Shown in pieces: positions 52,977-63,374 of a stretch of DNA of 64,000 nucleotides. The stretch lies in contig NZ_QZVT01000005.1 in NCBI RefSeq assembly GCF_003602275.1, forward strand, positions 72,895 through 136,894, read 5' to 3'. The notes under the pieces were generated by a model, which searched no databases, was not told where the DNA came from, and was given only the letters and a program-made list of their open reading frames with translations. Positions within the stretch are counted from its first letter, which is position 1; the number at the start of each line of letters is the position of its first letter. Made by a program: the position numbers and the translations under genes. Origin of the DNA: Arthrobacter cheniae (lineage in GTDB: Bacteria; Actinomycetota; Actinomycetes; Actinomycetales; Micrococcaceae).

Positions 52977-54733
52977 TCGTTGATCTCTTTCTTGGAAGAA
53001 CCGGTGCGTTCGACGACGGACGATCCTGTACGCCCGGCAAGTGCCTTCTGCTGCTCGGCGCGGCGGCGCTCGGCGATGGTGAGGCGTCGGTCGGCCTCGG
53101 CCGTTGCACCCTTGTTCCTGGTGCGGGCGGCGACGACAGGCTTGTCGCCCGGCTCGCGAACCCGACCGGCCCCGCGATAGAGCGGGATGCCACCGAGCCG
53201 TCGGGGATCCAGACCGGACCACGGGTGCCCTTCGCCGAAGAACTTCGTCTTCGCCAGCAGCCGAAGGACAGGGTGCGTGAAGAGGAAGACCACGATGAGG
53301 TCGGCGATGGCGGTCAGGCCGAGTGTGAACGCGAACCCGCGCACGTTGCCCACTGCGACGAAGTACAGGACGAGCGCGGCCAGGAGGTTCACGGCTTTCG
53401 ACGCGAGCACCGTGCGTTTCGCGCGGCGCCAGCCGTTCTCGACGGCGGAGATGAGCCCGCGCCCATCGCGCAACTCGTCACGGATGCGTTCGAAGTAGAC
53501 GATGAACGAGTCGGCCGTCTGGCCGATGGCGACGATCAGCCCTGCTACACCCGCGAGTGAAAGGCGGTAGTTCTCGGTCCAGCCGAGGATGCAGATGGCG
53601 AGGTAGGTCAGGATGCCGGCCACGACGAGCGACGCGATCGTCACGAGGCCCAGCAGTCGGTACTGGAACATCGAGTACGCGGCGACCAGCAGGAGCCCGA
53701 TCAGGCCGGCGATGAGCCCGAGGCGCAACTGGTCCGCACCGAGGGTCGCCGAGATCTGCTGCTCGCTCTGGATCTCGAAGCTGATGGGTAGTGCGCCGTA
53801 CTTGAGCTGCTCGGCCAGGGCGGCGGCGGATTCCTCGGTGAAGTTTCCGCTGATCTGCGGGTTGCCGTCGGCGATCACAGCGTTGGTGGTCGGCGCGGAC
53901 ACGATCCGCCCGTCCAGCACGATGGCGAACTGATTCCTCGGATCGCCTTCGCCGAGTGCGAAGAGTCGCTCGGTGACCTCGCGGAAGGTCTCTGTGCCTT
54001 CATCGTTGAAGTCGATGTTCACGGCCCACGTATTGAGGGCCTGACCCTGCGGGCTCCGCTGCAGCCCGTAGCTTGCCGTCGAGATGTCGGTACCGGGCAC
54101 CTCGACGGGGCCGAGGATGTACTTCCCCTGCGTGTCGGGCTCACAGGCGACCATGGGCTGGTCGGCGGGGGCGGTTTCCTCCGAAGGCTCCAGAGCGGCA
54201 GGGTCGAGGCAGTTCAACGCCTCGAACTCCTTGTACAGCTCCGGGGTGATCCAGTTGGGGTCGCTCGCATCCTGCGGCTCGGCCGCGGGCTGGGGCAGCT
54301 GGTCGTCCGGGGTCGGGGTCTCGGCCGCCGGAGCCTGGCCGGGACCGCCCGCCAGGACCGGACGGAATTCCATCTGCGCCGAGGCCTGGATCAGGTCGCG
54401 TGTCTGCGGATCCGGGGTTCCGGGCAGCGACACGATGACGTTCTGGCCGGACTGCGTGTTGATCTCCGCTTCGGCAACACCCGAACCGTCGACGCGCTGG
54501 CGGATGATTTCCACGGCCTGATCGAGCTGCTCCGGTGTGATCTCGCTGCCACCTTGTACCCGGGGGGCGAGGATCATCTGCGTGCCGCCCTCCAGGTCGA
54601 GGGCGAGGCGGGGGCTCCAGCTCGCGGTACTCCAGTAGGAGCCCGCTCCCAGCAGGATCGCGAGCAGTGCTGTCAATGCGCCCAGCCAGACTAATGTCCG
54701 CTTGGCTGCCGTCCCGGGACCGGTACGAGGCAT
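52973..54733 (-). CDS. secD: protein translocase subunit SecD
   Basis: 586 residues. First span LGALTALLAILLGAGSYW, then PRLALDLEGGTQMILAP, a large periplasmic P1 domain containing a Pro/Ala/Glu-rich insertion (residues ~125-185), and five C-terminal spans with GLTAIADLIVVFLFTHPVL. A ~75-residue basic cytosolic tail follows (ending KKEINE), longer than in E. coli. The gene lies between yajC and secF. Confidence 0.96.
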   Translation of the reverse strand: MPRTGPGTAAKRTLVWLGALTALLAILLGAGSYWSTASWSPRLALDLEGGTQMILAPRVQGGSEITPEQLDQAVEIIRQRVDGSGVAEAEINTQSGQNVIVSLPGTPDPQTRDLIQASAQMEFRPVLAGGPGQAPAAETPTPDDQLPQPAAEPQDASDPNWITPELYKEFEALNCLDPAALEPSEETAPADQPMVACEPDTQGKYILGPVEVPGTDISTASYGLQRSPQGQALNTWAVNIDFNDEGTETFREVTERLFALGEGDPRNQFAIVLDGRIVSAPTTNAVIADGNPQISGNFTEESAAALAEQLKYGALPISFEIQSEQQISATLGADQLRLGLIAGLIGLLLVAAYSMFQYRLLGLVTIASLVVAGILTYLAICILGWTENYRLSLAGVAGLIVAIGQTADSFIVYFERIRDELRDGRGLISAVENGWRRAKRTVLASKAVNLLAALVLYFVAVGNVRGFAFTLGLTAIADLIVVFLFTHPVLRLLAKTKFFGEGHPWSGLDPRRLGGIPLYRGAGRVREPGDKPVVAARTRNKGATAEADRRLTIAERRRAEQQKALAGRTGSSVVERTGSSKKEINE

Positions 54734-54816
54734 GGTGGGTTGTCCTTATGCAATGGCGCGGCTCGTGCGCCGAATTGATCGTGACGGGCCCGGTTGAGTA
54801 CCGGCCCTACGGAATG

Positions 54817-55404
54817 CTAGTTGTCCGGGTTCACTTTGGGATTGCGGGCATCACGCGCGTCGCGGTTTTCCCGCACGGCCTGCTCCCGGTTCAACCGTTC
54901 GCTGGTCTCCTCATGGCTCTCGCCCAGCGTCGAACCTGTGGTTCCCGCCGCTGTGGCACCGGCTGATGGGGCGCGGTCGGCGCCGTCGATCGAGGAGGCG
55001 TCGTCGGGTACCGGAGCGCCGTCGTACGCATCGAGATCGCGCTGCGCAGCGGCGTCATCCGCGGGAGCTTCCGCTCCGTCACCAGCGACGGCGCTCTCCT
55101 GCTGGACGACCTTGGACAGGGCCTGCGTGTGCACGGTCGCGAGGTTGCCCGGAGAGAGTTCGAGGACTGCCTTGTTGTTCTCCTGGTCGATCGAGACGAT
55201 CGTGCCGTAGAGACCGAACTGGGTCATGACCTCGGTACCGGGCTCCATCTGCGTACGCATCTCCTTCACCTGCTTCTGCGACTTACGCTGCCTGCGGAAC
55301 ATCGTGAAGATCAGGAAGGCCAATGCCAGCGGCAGCAGCAGCGAGAAGATGTCGAAGGGGGGTGCATCTCCGGAGGCGGTCTGGGCAACTACATGTGCAA
55401 GCAC
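54817..55404 (-). CDS. yajC: preprotein translocase subunit YajC
   Basis: 195 residues. A single membrane span (IFSLLLPLALAFLIFTMF) is followed by the YajC core RRQRKSQKQVKEMRTQM and EVMTQFGLYGTIVSID. The C-terminal ~100 residues are an acidic, Ala/Asp/Glu-rich extension not found in the ~110-residue E. coli protein. GTG 55404 is the start nearest the span. Upstream of secD by 83 bases. Confidence 0.9.
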   Translation of the reverse strand: MLAHVVAQTASGDAPPFDIFSLLLPLALAFLIFTMFRRQRKSQKQVKEMRTQMEPGTEVMTQFGLYGTIVSIDQENNKAVLELSPGNLATVHTQALSKVVQQESAVAGDGAEAPADDAAAQRDLDAYDGAPVPDDASSIDGADRAPSAGATAAGTTGSTLGESHEETSERLNREQAVRENRDARDARNPKVNPDN

Positions 55405-55503
55405 TGGAAAATCCGTTCCTGGGACTGGGTGTGGGCGGCAGAACTGTGCCCCGGCACACATCGTGAGACTCCAGTCTAAAGGGGAATGCTGACCACTCCC
55501 GCG

Positions 55504-56619
55504 TCAGGAGTCCTGTTGGCCCCAACTGTCAAGGGCGGATTCGGTACCCATCAGGTCATCCGGAGCTACGGAGAACAGATCCTCGGGCATGGCGGCGGCA
55601 ACATTCGCCGGCATCACCAGGCCCAGGTGTTTCCAGGCCGCCGCCGTCGCGATACGCCCACGCGGCGTACGCCCGAGCATGCCTTCGCGGACCAGGTACG
55701 GTTCAGCCACCGTCTCGACCGTCTCGGGTTCCTCTCCTACGGCGATCGCCAGCGTGGACAAGCCGACGGGGCCGCCGTTGAATTTCGTGATGAGTGCCAT
55801 GAGGACCGAGCGGTCGAGGCGATCAAGGCCCCGTGCATCGACCTCGTACATGTCCAGCGCAGCACTCGCCGCGCGAACATCGATGGTATCCATACCGTGG
55901 ACGAGCGCCCAGTCACGGACGCGCCGCAGCAGGCGATTGGCGATACGGGGCGTGCCGCGCGAACGGCCTGCGATCTCGGCGAAGGATGCCGAACTGACCT
56001 TCATGTCCATGAGCATCGCGGAGCGGCGGAGCACGAGTTCGAGTTCCGCTGTGGAGTAGAACTCGAGGTGCCCCGTGAATCCGAACCGGTCCCTCAGCGG
56101 ACCCGGCAGCAGTCCCGCGCGTGTCGTGGCCCCGACGAGGGTGAACGGAGGCAGTTCGAGGGGGATGGCGGTGGCGCCGGGACCCTTGCCGACGATGATG
56201 TCGACACGGAAATCCTCCATGGCCATGTAGAGCATCTCCTCGGCCGGTCGCGACATGCGGTGGATCTCGTCGAGGAAGAGCACCTCCCCCTCGGTCAGGG
56301 ACGAGAGGATCGCGGCGAGGTCGCCGGCGTGCTGGATCGCTGGACCGGATGTGATGCGGAGCGGTGCATTCATCTCGGCGGCGATGATCAGGGCGAGGGT
56401 CGTCTTGCCGAGGCCGGGCGGACCTGACAGCAGGACGTGGTCGGCGCTGCGTCCGCGGAGCCGCGAGGCCTCCAGGACGAGGGAGAGCTGCCGCCGGACC
56501 CGCTTCTGACCGACGAAATCGTCGAGGTTCTTCGGGCGCAGCGCCGCCTCGACGGCGCGGTCCTCGGGATCGGAGGACGGAGCGACGAGCGGCACCTCCT
56601 CGGGGTTCTGGTTCGTCAT
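55504..56619 (-). CDS. ruvB: Holliday junction branch migration ATPase RuvB
   Basis: 371 residues. AAA+ motor that drives branch migration with RuvA. Walker [14 protein letters not shown], Walker [10 protein letters not shown], sensor [20 protein letters not shown], and the winged-helix end with [10 protein letters not shown] are complete. The start overlaps the ruvA stop by four bases. Confidence 0.97.
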   Translation of the reverse strand: MTNQNPEEVPLVAPSSDPEDRAVEAALRPKNLDDFVGQKRVRRQLSLVLEASRLRGRSADHVLLSGPPGLGKTTLALIIAAEMNAPLRITSGPAIQHAGDLAAILSSLTEGEVLFLDEIHRMSRPAEEMLYMAMEDFRVDIIVGKGPGATAIPLELPPFTLVGATTRAGLLPGPLRDRFGFTGHLEFYSTAELELVLRRSAMLMDMKVSSASFAEIAGRSRGTPRIANRLLRRVRDWALVHGMDTIDVRAASAALDMYEVDARGLDRLDRSVLMALITKFNGGPVGLSTLAIAVGEEPETVETVAEPYLVREGMLGRTPRGRIATAAAWKHLGLVMPANVAAAMPEDLFSVAPDDLMGTESALDSWGQQDS

Positions 56620-57245
56620 GAGCCGACCCTCCTCCGGGCCGAGCTGCGTGCGCCGTCCTGGCCGAGCCTGCGCAGCGTGAGCTTGAGGATCTGCCCGACA
56701 TCACCTGTCGCTGCCACCTCGGGGGACTCTTCGACCGCGGCGTCGATGGCCGCTCCGGCGTCCTTCTCGGACCAGCCGAGGCCCATCATGGCGGTGAGCA
56801 CCTGGCCCTGCCACGTCTGCTTGGAGATGCCGGGCTTGGATTCCAGCGGCACGAGCTTGCCCGCGAGTTCGAGCACGATGCGCCGCGCACCCTTGGGCCC
56901 GATGCCCGGCACCTTGCTGAACGCCTTGTCATCACCCGACGACGCCGCCACGCGGACGGCATCGGGGGTGTGGACGGCGAGGACGGCCAGCGCCAGGCGC
57001 GGCCCGACCCCACTGACCGCGAGGAGCGTCTCGAAGACTTCGCGCTGGTCCGCGTCCTCGAACCCGAAAAGAGTCATTGAATCCTCGCGCACGATCATGG
57101 CGGTGGACACGGAGGCCTGCTCCCCCGTCCTCAGCCCGGCGAGGGTCTGCGGCGTGGCCTGGACGAGCATGCCGAAGCCGTTGACGTCGATGACGGCGGA
57201 TTGCAGGCCCACGTGGGTCACTGTCCCGCGTAGGGAACTGATCAT
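56616..57245 (-). CDS. ruvA: Holliday junction DNA helicase RuvA
   Basis: 209 residues. Binds the four-way junction and loads RuvB. N-terminal OB fold begins [13 protein letters not shown]; helix-hairpin-helix repeats [13 protein letters not shown] and [14 protein letters not shown]-terminal RuvB-binding domain near [17 protein letters not shown] 57245 is taken rather than the upstream in-frame ATG because the OB fold starts there and GGAG precedes it. Confidence 0.96.
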   Translation of the reverse strand: MISSLRGTVTHVGLQSAVIDVNGFGMLVQATPQTLAGLRTGEQASVSTAMIVREDSMTLFGFEDADQREVFETLLAVSGVGPRLALAVLAVHTPDAVRVAASSGDDKAFSKVPGIGPKGARRIVLELAGKLVPLESKPGISKQTWQGQVLTAMMGLGWSEKDAGAAIDAAVEESPEVAATGDVGQILKLTLRRLGQDGARSSARRRVGS

Positions 57246-57366
57246 GAGGAACTCCAGGGGCACGTGCGGATGGATGTCCGGGCTTCCGCCCGTCGAACAT
57301 ACGTTCTAATGCTCAACCGTACCGGCGTCGCGCCGTGCGATCGAGCCGCCACACCGAAAACCGGTT

Positions 57367-57936
57367 CTACCGACGTCGCGCCCTGGCTTCTGCCTCGGCC
57401 CAGATCCTCTGGGCGGGCGTGATGGAACCGGCCGCCGCGGCAGCACCCTGCTGTCCCACTCCCCGTCGCCACGCATGGGTGATGGCGAGGGCCAGCGCAT
57501 CGGCGGCATCCGCGGGCCTGGGGGCGGTGTCGAGCCGCAGGATCTTCGTCACCATCTTCGTGACCGCCACCTTGTCGGCCTGGCCGTTGCCCGTGACCGC
57601 CGCCTTCACCTCGGTCGGCGTGTGCAGGGCCACCGGGATCCCACGCCGGGCGGCCGCGACGATCACGACTCCGGAGGCCTGCGCGGTGCCCATGACGGTG
57701 CTGACGTTCAGCTGGCTGAAGACTCGCTCGACGGCGAGGACCTGCGGCTTGTGCAAGTCCAACCAGGAGTCGACGGCGTCCGAGATGACCAGGAGCCGCT
57801 CATCCAGGCTGCGACCCGCCTCCGTGCCGACGACACCGACGGCGACGAGGGTGGAACGCCGGTTCGGTTCGATGTCGACGACGGCGAGTCCGCAGCGGGT
57901 CAGTCCGGGGTCCACGCCCATCACGCGGTAGGTCAT
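57367..57936 (-). CDS. ruvC: Holliday junction resolvase RuvC
   Basis: 189 residues. Endonuclease that cuts the junction. Catalytic acidic residues: Asp in [12 protein letters not shown], Glu in [12 protein letters not shown], and the C-terminal Asp pair in [14 protein letters not shown]. The GTAQASGV stretch is typical. 36 bases after yebC and 121 before ruvA, the usual order. Confidence 0.97.
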   Translation of the reverse strand: MTYRVMGVDPGLTRCGLAVVDIEPNRRSTLVAVGVVGTEAGRSLDERLLVISDAVDSWLDLHKPQVLAVERVFSQLNVSTVMGTAQASGVVIVAAARRGIPVALHTPTEVKAAVTGNGQADKVAVTKMVTKILRLDTAPRPADAADALALAITHAWRRGVGQQGAAAAAGSITPAQRIWAEAEARARRR

Positions 57937-57972
57937 CGGGCACCCCGCAGGGCGGCGTCGAGCGGTGCGATG

Positions 57973-58731
57973 TCAGTCGTCGTTCTCGAGCTCGGCCAGC
58001 ACGTCGTCCGCGAGATGCGCGTTCGAGTAGACATTCTGGACGTCGTCGAGCTCCTCGAGCGCGTCCACGAGCTTGAGGAACTTCCGGCCGCCGTCGGCAT
58101 CGAGGTCCACGTGCATGGACGGGACGAACTCCACCTCGTCGGACTCGTACTCGATACCACTCTCATCGAGCGCTGCGACCACTCCGCGAAGGTCCTGCGG
58201 CTCGGAGACGATCTCGAAGGCATCAGCCGATTCCCTGACCTCGTCAGCTCCAGCGTCGAGCACGGACATGAGCAGCTCGTCCTCCGTGAGTCCGTTCTTC
58301 GGCAGGGTGACCACGCCCCTGCGCGCGAACAGGTACGCCACGGAGCCGGGGTCGGCGATGGTGCCCCCGTTGCGACTGATCCCCAGGCGCACCTCGGACG
58401 CTGCGCGGTTCTTGTTGTCCGTCAGGCACTCGATCAGCAGGGCTGAGCCCTGGGGACCGCGGGCCTCGTACATGATCGTCTGGTAGTCGACGACCTCGCC
58501 GAGCAGACCGGCACCGCGCTTCACTGCACGGTTGATGTTGTCGATGGGGACGGAGGTCTTCTTGGCCTTGGAGACGGCCAGCTCGAGGCCAGGATTACCG
58601 GCGACGTCTGCACCGCCGGCCCGCGCAGCGACCTCGATGTTCTTGATCAACTTCGCGAAGGACTTCGCGCGCTTGGCGTCGATCGCAGCCTTCTTGTGCT
58701 TGGTTGTTGCCCATTTGGAGTGGCCCGACAT
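57973..58731 (-). CDS. yebC: YebC/PmpR family protein (TACO1-like)
   Basis: 252 residues. Opens with the family hallmark [20 protein letters not shown] and includes [15 protein letters not shown] and [13 protein letters not shown]. Long annotated as a transcription regulator; related proteins act on the ribosome to relieve stalling at proline runs. Two bases downstream of pdxT. Confidence 0.95.
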   Translation of the reverse strand: MSGHSKWATTKHKKAAIDAKRAKSFAKLIKNIEVAARAGGADVAGNPGLELAVSKAKKTSVPIDNINRAVKRGAGLLGEVVDYQTIMYEARGPQGSALLIECLTDNKNRAASEVRLGISRNGGTIADPGSVAYLFARRGVVTLPKNGLTEDELLMSVLDAGADEVRESADAFEIVSEPQDLRGVVAALDESGIEYESDEVEFVPSMHVDLDADGGRKFLKLVDALEELDDVQNVYSNAHLADDVLAELENDD

Positions 58732-58733
58732 GC

Positions 58734-59582
58734 TTACGCTTCTCCTCTGATCATCCGGATAAACAATTCGTGGACCCGCCGCTCGCCCGTTACTTCCGGG
58801 TGGAAACTCGTGGCCAGGAGGTTCCCTGAACGCACTGCGACAATTCTAGCGACCGAGTCCAAGTCGATCCCCGTACCGGAGGTCCCGCCCCCATACGAAG
58901 CGCCCGATGCGCTGTCCGATGCACCGCCCGACGGGCCGGCCCGGGGCGTCTCAGCGGCAGGCACCTGAGCCAGGACCTCGACACCTTCGCCGACCTTCTC
59001 CACCCATGGAGCGCGGATGAAGACCGCCCGAACGGGGTCATCACCCGCCGCGCCGCCGGTCGTCGCGAGGCCCGCGAAGTCGAGGTCCGTCTCGAAGGAC
59101 TCGCGCTGGCGTCCGAAGGCGTTGCGCCGCACCACCATGTCGAGGCCCCCGAAGGTCTGCTGCGGATTCCCCGAGCGGTCGGTGGAAGGATCGGCGACGA
59201 CGTCGGACAGCATGATCATGCCCGCGCAGGAGCCGTACACCGGCAGTCCACCGGCGATCAGGTCCCGCAACGGATCGGCGAGCCCAAGGGTGCGCGACAG
59301 CTTGTCCATGGTGGTCGACTCGCCTCCGGGAATGATCAGCCCGTCGACCGCCGAGAGCTCGGACGGACGCCGGACGGCAATTGCGCGCCCTCCCAGTGAT
59401 TCGATGGTCGCGATGTGCTCGCGCACGTCGCCCTGCACGGCGAGAACGCCGACGACGATATCGCGCCGGCCGTTCGCCGTCGTGCCGATGGTCCCTGCAG
59501 CTGAAGGGACAGGTGGTGACGGTGCATCATCGGATCCGGGGACCGACATGGGCAGGGGCGCCGAGAAGGACGGGGAGGACAT
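58734..59582 (-). CDS. pdxT: pyridoxal 5'-phosphate synthase glutaminase subunit PdxT
   Basis: 282 residues. Class I glutaminase that feeds ammonia to PdxS. Motifs: [22 protein letters not shown], catalytic Cys in [11 protein letters not shown] and the His/Glu pair in ATSFHPEV. About 40 residues of Ser/Pro precede the fold, and a Gly/Ser/Ala-rich insertion of ~30 residues lies near residue 230, both unlike the ~190-residue standard. The start may be later (second Met at residue 12). pdxS, usually next door, is absent. Confidence 0.93.
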   Translation of the reverse strand: MSSPSFSAPLPMSVPGSDDAPSPPVPSAAGTIGTTANGRRDIVVGVLAVQGDVREHIATIESLGGRAIAVRRPSELSAVDGLIIPGGESTTMDKLSRTLGLADPLRDLIAGGLPVYGSCAGMIMLSDVVADPSTDRSGNPQQTFGGLDMVVRRNAFGRQRESFETDLDFAGLATTGGAAGDDPVRAVFIRAPWVEKVGEGVEVLAQVPAAETPRAGPSGGASDSASGASYGGGTSGTGIDLDSVARIVAVRSGNLLATSFHPEVTGERRVHELFIRMIRGEA

Positions 59583-59693
59583 CCCTCGATTCTATGGCGT
59601 GCGGATCCCGTACCCGACCCTCGGAGGCGGCCGCGCGGAGCGAGTCCCCGTCGCTTCCCGGCAACGGTGGCACGCCAGCGATAATGTGGAGGG

Positions 59694-60965
59694 ATGAATC
59701 CCCTTCCAGTTCTCGTGGGCAAGGCCGTGCGCATCGCGTCCCGCCTGCGCGGCGGCGGCTCCGCCCTTCCCGGCCTCGTGGTCGAGCGCCTCGACCCCGG
59801 TTTCATGGGCCGCGCCCTGTCCACCCTCCCCCACGGCGTGGTCGTCGTCAGCGGAACCAATGGCAAGACGACCACCACCAAGATGGTGGTCGAGCTGCTC
59901 GAGGGGCAAGGGCTGACCGTCTTCACCAACCGCACAGGCAGCAATTTCACGCGCGGCGTCGCGGCGGCGCTCCTCGGTGACGTCGACTGGCGCGGACGCC
60001 TGAAGGCCGACGTCGCCGTCCTCGAACTCGACGAAGCGCATGCCGTGCACTTCGTGAAGCTCGTGCCCCCGAAGTACTCGCTCCTCCTCAACGTCCTGCG
60101 GGACCAGCTCGACCGCTTCGGCGAGATCGACGCGACCACCCGCCTGCTGGAGCGCATAGCCTTCGCCACCACGGGGACGGTGGTGCTGAACCGCGAGGAT
60201 CCCCGCGTCGCCGGCCTCGCCTCGTCGATCTCCAGGGCCGACGTCGTCTATTTCGGACTCGACGCTTCCCTCCGCAGCACATTCCCCAACGACGACGAGC
60301 TGCGCGGCGCCGAAGGAACCGCTCCCGCATCGGAGCTGCCGGCCGACGTCGTGCTCCGCTCCGTCGACGGCAACTCCGCGGAGTTCGAGGCGGACGGAAA
60401 ACTGACACACACCGATCTGCGACTGCGCGGGGTCTACAACATCTTCAACGCCGCCGCTGCGCTCGCGGCGGCCCGCGCCGTCCTCGGCGCCACGGCCGAC
60501 GACGCGCGACTCTTCTCGTCGCTGGCCGCGGTAGAACCAGCGTTCGGGCGGGGCGAGAGTCTCGTCGTCGACGGCCAGGCTCTCGAGCTGGTCCTCGTGA
60601 AGAATCCCAGTGGTTTCCGGCTCGGACTGAAATCCTTCGACCCGGCAGGATGCGCCACCATGATCGCCATCAACGACAACTATGCCGACGGGCGCGACAT
60701 GTCCTGGCTGTGGGACGTCGACTTCGATTCGCTCGGCCTCGGCGGCGTGGACATCGTCAGCGGCGTCCGCGCCTACGACATGGCGCTCCGGCTCACGTAC
60801 GACGACGTCCGGGTGGGTGCCGTCGAAACCGACATCGCCGACGCACTCAAGCTGTTCATCCGCAGCTCGGAGGGGCGCCCCAAGCGCATCTTCTGCACCT
60901 ACACGGCGATGCTCGCGGTTCGCCGCGAACTCTCCAAGATCACGAAGGTCGAGGTGGTCTCCTGA
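59694..60965 (+). CDS. murT: lipid II isoglutaminyl synthase subunit MurT
   Basis: 423 residues. Mur-ligase-like partner of GatD, amidating the D-Glu of lipid II. ATP-binding SGTNGKTTTTKMVVELL, NRTGSNFTRGVAAALLGD, ELDEAHAVHF, NVLRDQLDRFGEID, and the C-terminal DUF1727 region with AINDNYADGRDMSWLWD. The central domain (residues ~190-240) lacks the four-Cys ribbon described for staphylococcal MurT. It overlaps gatD by one base (TGATG). Confidence 0.93.
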   Translation: MNPLPVLVGKAVRIASRLRGGGSALPGLVVERLDPGFMGRALSTLPHGVVVVSGTNGKTTTTKMVVELLEGQGLTVFTNRTGSNFTRGVAAALLGDVDWRGRLKADVAVLELDEAHAVHFVKLVPPKYSLLLNVLRDQLDRFGEIDATTRLLERIAFATTGTVVLNREDPRVAGLASSISRADVVYFGLDASLRSTFPNDDELRGAEGTAPASELPADVVLRSVDGNSAEFEADGKLTHTDLRLRGVYNIFNAAAALAAARAVLGATADDARLFSSLAAVEPAFGRGESLVVDGQALELVLVKNPSGFRLGLKSFDPAGCATMIAINDNYADGRDMSWLWDVDFDSLGLGGVDIVSGVRAYDMALRLTYDDVRVGAVETDIADALKLFIRSSEGRPKRIFCTYTAMLAVRRELSKITKVEVVS

Positions 60966-61735
60966 TGACCGACGCACCATCCGCCAGCGCCCTGACCGAG
61001 GCACCCGCCGATCCGTCGAAGGGCACGCTGCGCATCCTGCAGCTCTACCCGCGGGAGATGAACATCTACGGGGACTACGGGAACGTCCTCGTGCTCAAAC
61101 AACGCCTCGCATGGCGCGGCTACGGGGCAGAGATCCTTGAACACAACGCCGGCGACACCTTCCCCGAGGACGTCGACCTGATCGTCGGTGGAGGAGGACA
61201 GGACAGCGGTCAGGTCGTCATCCAGGACGACCTGCAGGCCATAGCTCCGAGGCTGCGCGAGCTGGCGGAGGAGGGAACTCCCATGCTGCTCATCTGCGGG
61301 CTGTACCAGCTGTTCGGCAACGAGTTCCGCACGCACGACGGCGCCGTCATCCCCGGCATCGGCGTGCTGGACCTCGAGACGCGCGGCGGTACCGAGCGCC
61401 TGATCGGCAACGTCGTCGCCACGAGCGAGGAGTTCGGCGAGATCCACGGGTATGAGAACCACAGTGGGCAAACTTTCCTCGGGGACGGCCTGAAACCGTT
61501 GGCCACCGTCGTCAAGGGAGCCGGCAACAACGCCGAAGAGGGACACGAGGGCGCTCGACACAGGAATATCGTGGCGAGCTACCTTCACGGCTCACTTCTG
61601 CCGAAGAATCCTGCGATTGCCGACTTCCTGCTGCGCACGGCGGCGGAGCGGAAGTTCGGTTCGTTCCAGGACGAAGGCGTGGACGACTCCCTCGCGGACC
61701 TCGCGCGGAAGCACGCCGGCGCCAGGCCACGGTAG
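60965..61735 (+). CDS. gatD: lipid II isoglutaminyl synthase glutaminase subunit GatD
   Basis: 256 residues. Glutaminase of the CobB/CobQ-like class that supplies ammonia to MurT. Nucleophile Cys lies in LLICGLYQLFG; the catalytic His in VASYLHGSLLPKNP; DLIVGGGGQDSGQ is the conserved oxyanion region. Translation is coupled to murT. The pair implies amidated peptidoglycan. Confidence 0.93.
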   Translation: MTDAPSASALTEAPADPSKGTLRILQLYPREMNIYGDYGNVLVLKQRLAWRGYGAEILEHNAGDTFPEDVDLIVGGGGQDSGQVVIQDDLQAIAPRLRELAEEGTPMLLICGLYQLFGNEFRTHDGAVIPGIGVLDLETRGGTERLIGNVVATSEEFGEIHGYENHSGQTFLGDGLKPLATVVKGAGNNAEEGHEGARHRNIVASYLHGSLLPKNPAIADFLLRTAAERKFGSFQDEGVDDSLADLARKHAGARPR

Positions 61736-61829
61736 GGACAACCCTCCGCCATTTCTCACGGCGCGAGCCGAGGCTTCGACCTGTGAGCGGTGCACCTCCT
61801 AGCGGAAGCGAACCTCATCCCGGGAGGCC

Positions 61830-62129
61830 CTAGGGCTCCGGCGCTACCAACACACCCGTCGTCACCAGCTTCCGTGCCACCTCGTGCAGTTTCAAATTGG
61901 TCCGGGAGCTCGCCAGCATGAGCAGCTGGAACGCACTGTCAGCATCCAGCCGGTGGCGTTCCATCAGGACGCCCTTTGCCTGCCCGATCACGTCCCGCGA
62001 CGCCAGCGCTTCATACAGCTGGCCCACCTTCGCCCGCTCCTGCTCGAAGCGCAGGAGCAGCTCCTGATACTTCAACTCCCACATGCCCGCATCAACAAAG
62101 GGATACGTCTCCATGATGCTCCCCCTCAT
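61830..62129 (-). CDS. stand-alone ANTAR-domain protein
   Basis: 99 residues. An N-terminal helix likely to form a coiled coil (WELKYQELLLRFEQERAKV) joins directly to an ANTAR domain (ALASRDVIGQAKGVLMERH, then SAFQLLMLASSRTNLKLHEV). No sensor domain, so activity must be set by expression or by a partner. ATG 62129 and ATG 62114 both have usable ribosome sites; the longer form is given. Third ANTAR protein in the window. Confidence 0.85.
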   Translation of the reverse strand: MRGSIMETYPFVDAGMWELKYQELLLRFEQERAKVGQLYEALASRDVIGQAKGVLMERHRLDADSAFQLLMLASSRTNLKLHEVARKLVTTGVLVAPEP

Positions 62130-62378
62130 GCCCCGCTCCGGTTGAGACCGTTGGGCAAAGCCTAACCGGAGAAGTCGACATCAGACAGGGTCACCCACCC
62201 CAAGGATTCGCTGCGCTGACGGTGTTCCCTGCCTCCCGTGAGCGGGTCGGTGCCATCGCGGCTTCTACCAGTTCCACCCGTTCCTGGCCGCGTCGTTACG
62301 GCCATCGAGGCATCCAAGCAGGGGCTCCTTCAGCTCTCAGGGCGTGCCACCTGCTCCCCTGGTCAATACAGTTGGGTC

Positions 62379-63278
62379 ATGATCATCAACACAGACGGCA
62401 TCACTTTGACCAGCAACCAGCGGAACGACGTGGAGACGGGGCTTCTCGCCATGGGGGATCCGGAAGGTACGGTCCTCGTCACGACCGACTTCGAGCAGTC
62501 CGTCCGCACCCTCTCAGGTCTGGAGGACTACTCAGCGGCTCGAGGCAGTGGACAAGTCGCTGCGAAGACCGTAGAAGACCAGGTGATCATCAATGCATCG
62601 GTGTTGGACGAGCTGGCTGACGGCGGCCTCAAGCGTCTGGCTGCGCATGAAGCCGGACACGTCCTGATGAATCTCCGGGAGGAGGACGGCAGGAATTACC
62701 ACAGCCTCGCGACCACACAGTGGCAGTGGAACATCATCGGGCTCGCTGTGAAGGGTATGGAGGAATACCGCATCGAGCGCAGGCTGGCCCAGCTTGGATT
62801 CGACCCTGCGCCTCCTACCGCGCTCGACTACTGGGACATCATACTTTTCGAGATCAATGCCACCCTGGCCGAGTCGGTCGTGAAGAACCTGCTTGCTGAA
62901 ATCACCGGGGCGGCAGACATCCTCGTGACGACCCTGGCGTACACCATCGGTTCGTCCACAAACCCCAAGAGTACGTTTGCCGTAGAGGCGCTCCCGCCGT
63001 ATGCACGTCAGAACTGGGACGACTTCGTCGCTCCGACGTGGGAACGGCGCGTCCAGCTCTACCAGGATCTTCCTACCTGCTCGGAGCCCATTTCCTCCTC
63101 CGACTGGGAGGTGAAGATCAAGGAGGCTCGGTCGCTGGAGAACGAACTCTTCAGGAGTTTCGGCTGGGAGCTGAGCGGCAATGGACAGGACGAACCCGAG
63201 GCGTTCCGGCGCACCGGCGATGATGATCTTTTCCACCGCCGAATTGCTCGGTTCCGGGTCGAGAATGATCTGATCTAG
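62379..63278 (+). CDS. HExxH-motif protein, putative zinc metallopeptidase-like
   Basis: 299 residues, no signal peptide. The motif AAHEAGHVL (near residue 93) is the zinc-binding HExxH form, followed by an acidic MEEYRIERRLAQLGF helix about 35 residues on that could supply the third ligand. The remainder is helical and unassigned. It may be a cytosolic peptidase of the kind found in actinobacterial accessory DNA. ATG 62379 is chosen as the first start with coding bias; the frame is open upstream. Substrate and partners unknown. Confidence 0.65.
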   Translation: MIINTDGITLTSNQRNDVETGLLAMGDPEGTVLVTTDFEQSVRTLSGLEDYSAARGSGQVAAKTVEDQVIINASVLDELADGGLKRLAAHEAGHVLMNLREEDGRNYHSLATTQWQWNIIGLAVKGMEEYRIERRLAQLGFDPAPPTALDYWDIILFEINATLAESVVKNLLAEITGAADILVTTLAYTIGSSTNPKSTFAVEALPPYARQNWDDFVAPTWERRVQLYQDLPTCSEPISSSDWEVKIKEARSLENELFRSFGWELSGNGQDEPEAFRRTGDDDLFHRRIARFRVENDLI

Positions 63279-63374
63279 CGTTCGTTCCAAGGGCCTTCGA
63301 CGAGGTAAAGTTCGTGAGTGCGCACAGATGCACGCTCAGGGCAATTGCTTCTGATTCCACCTTAAGGAGGCACT

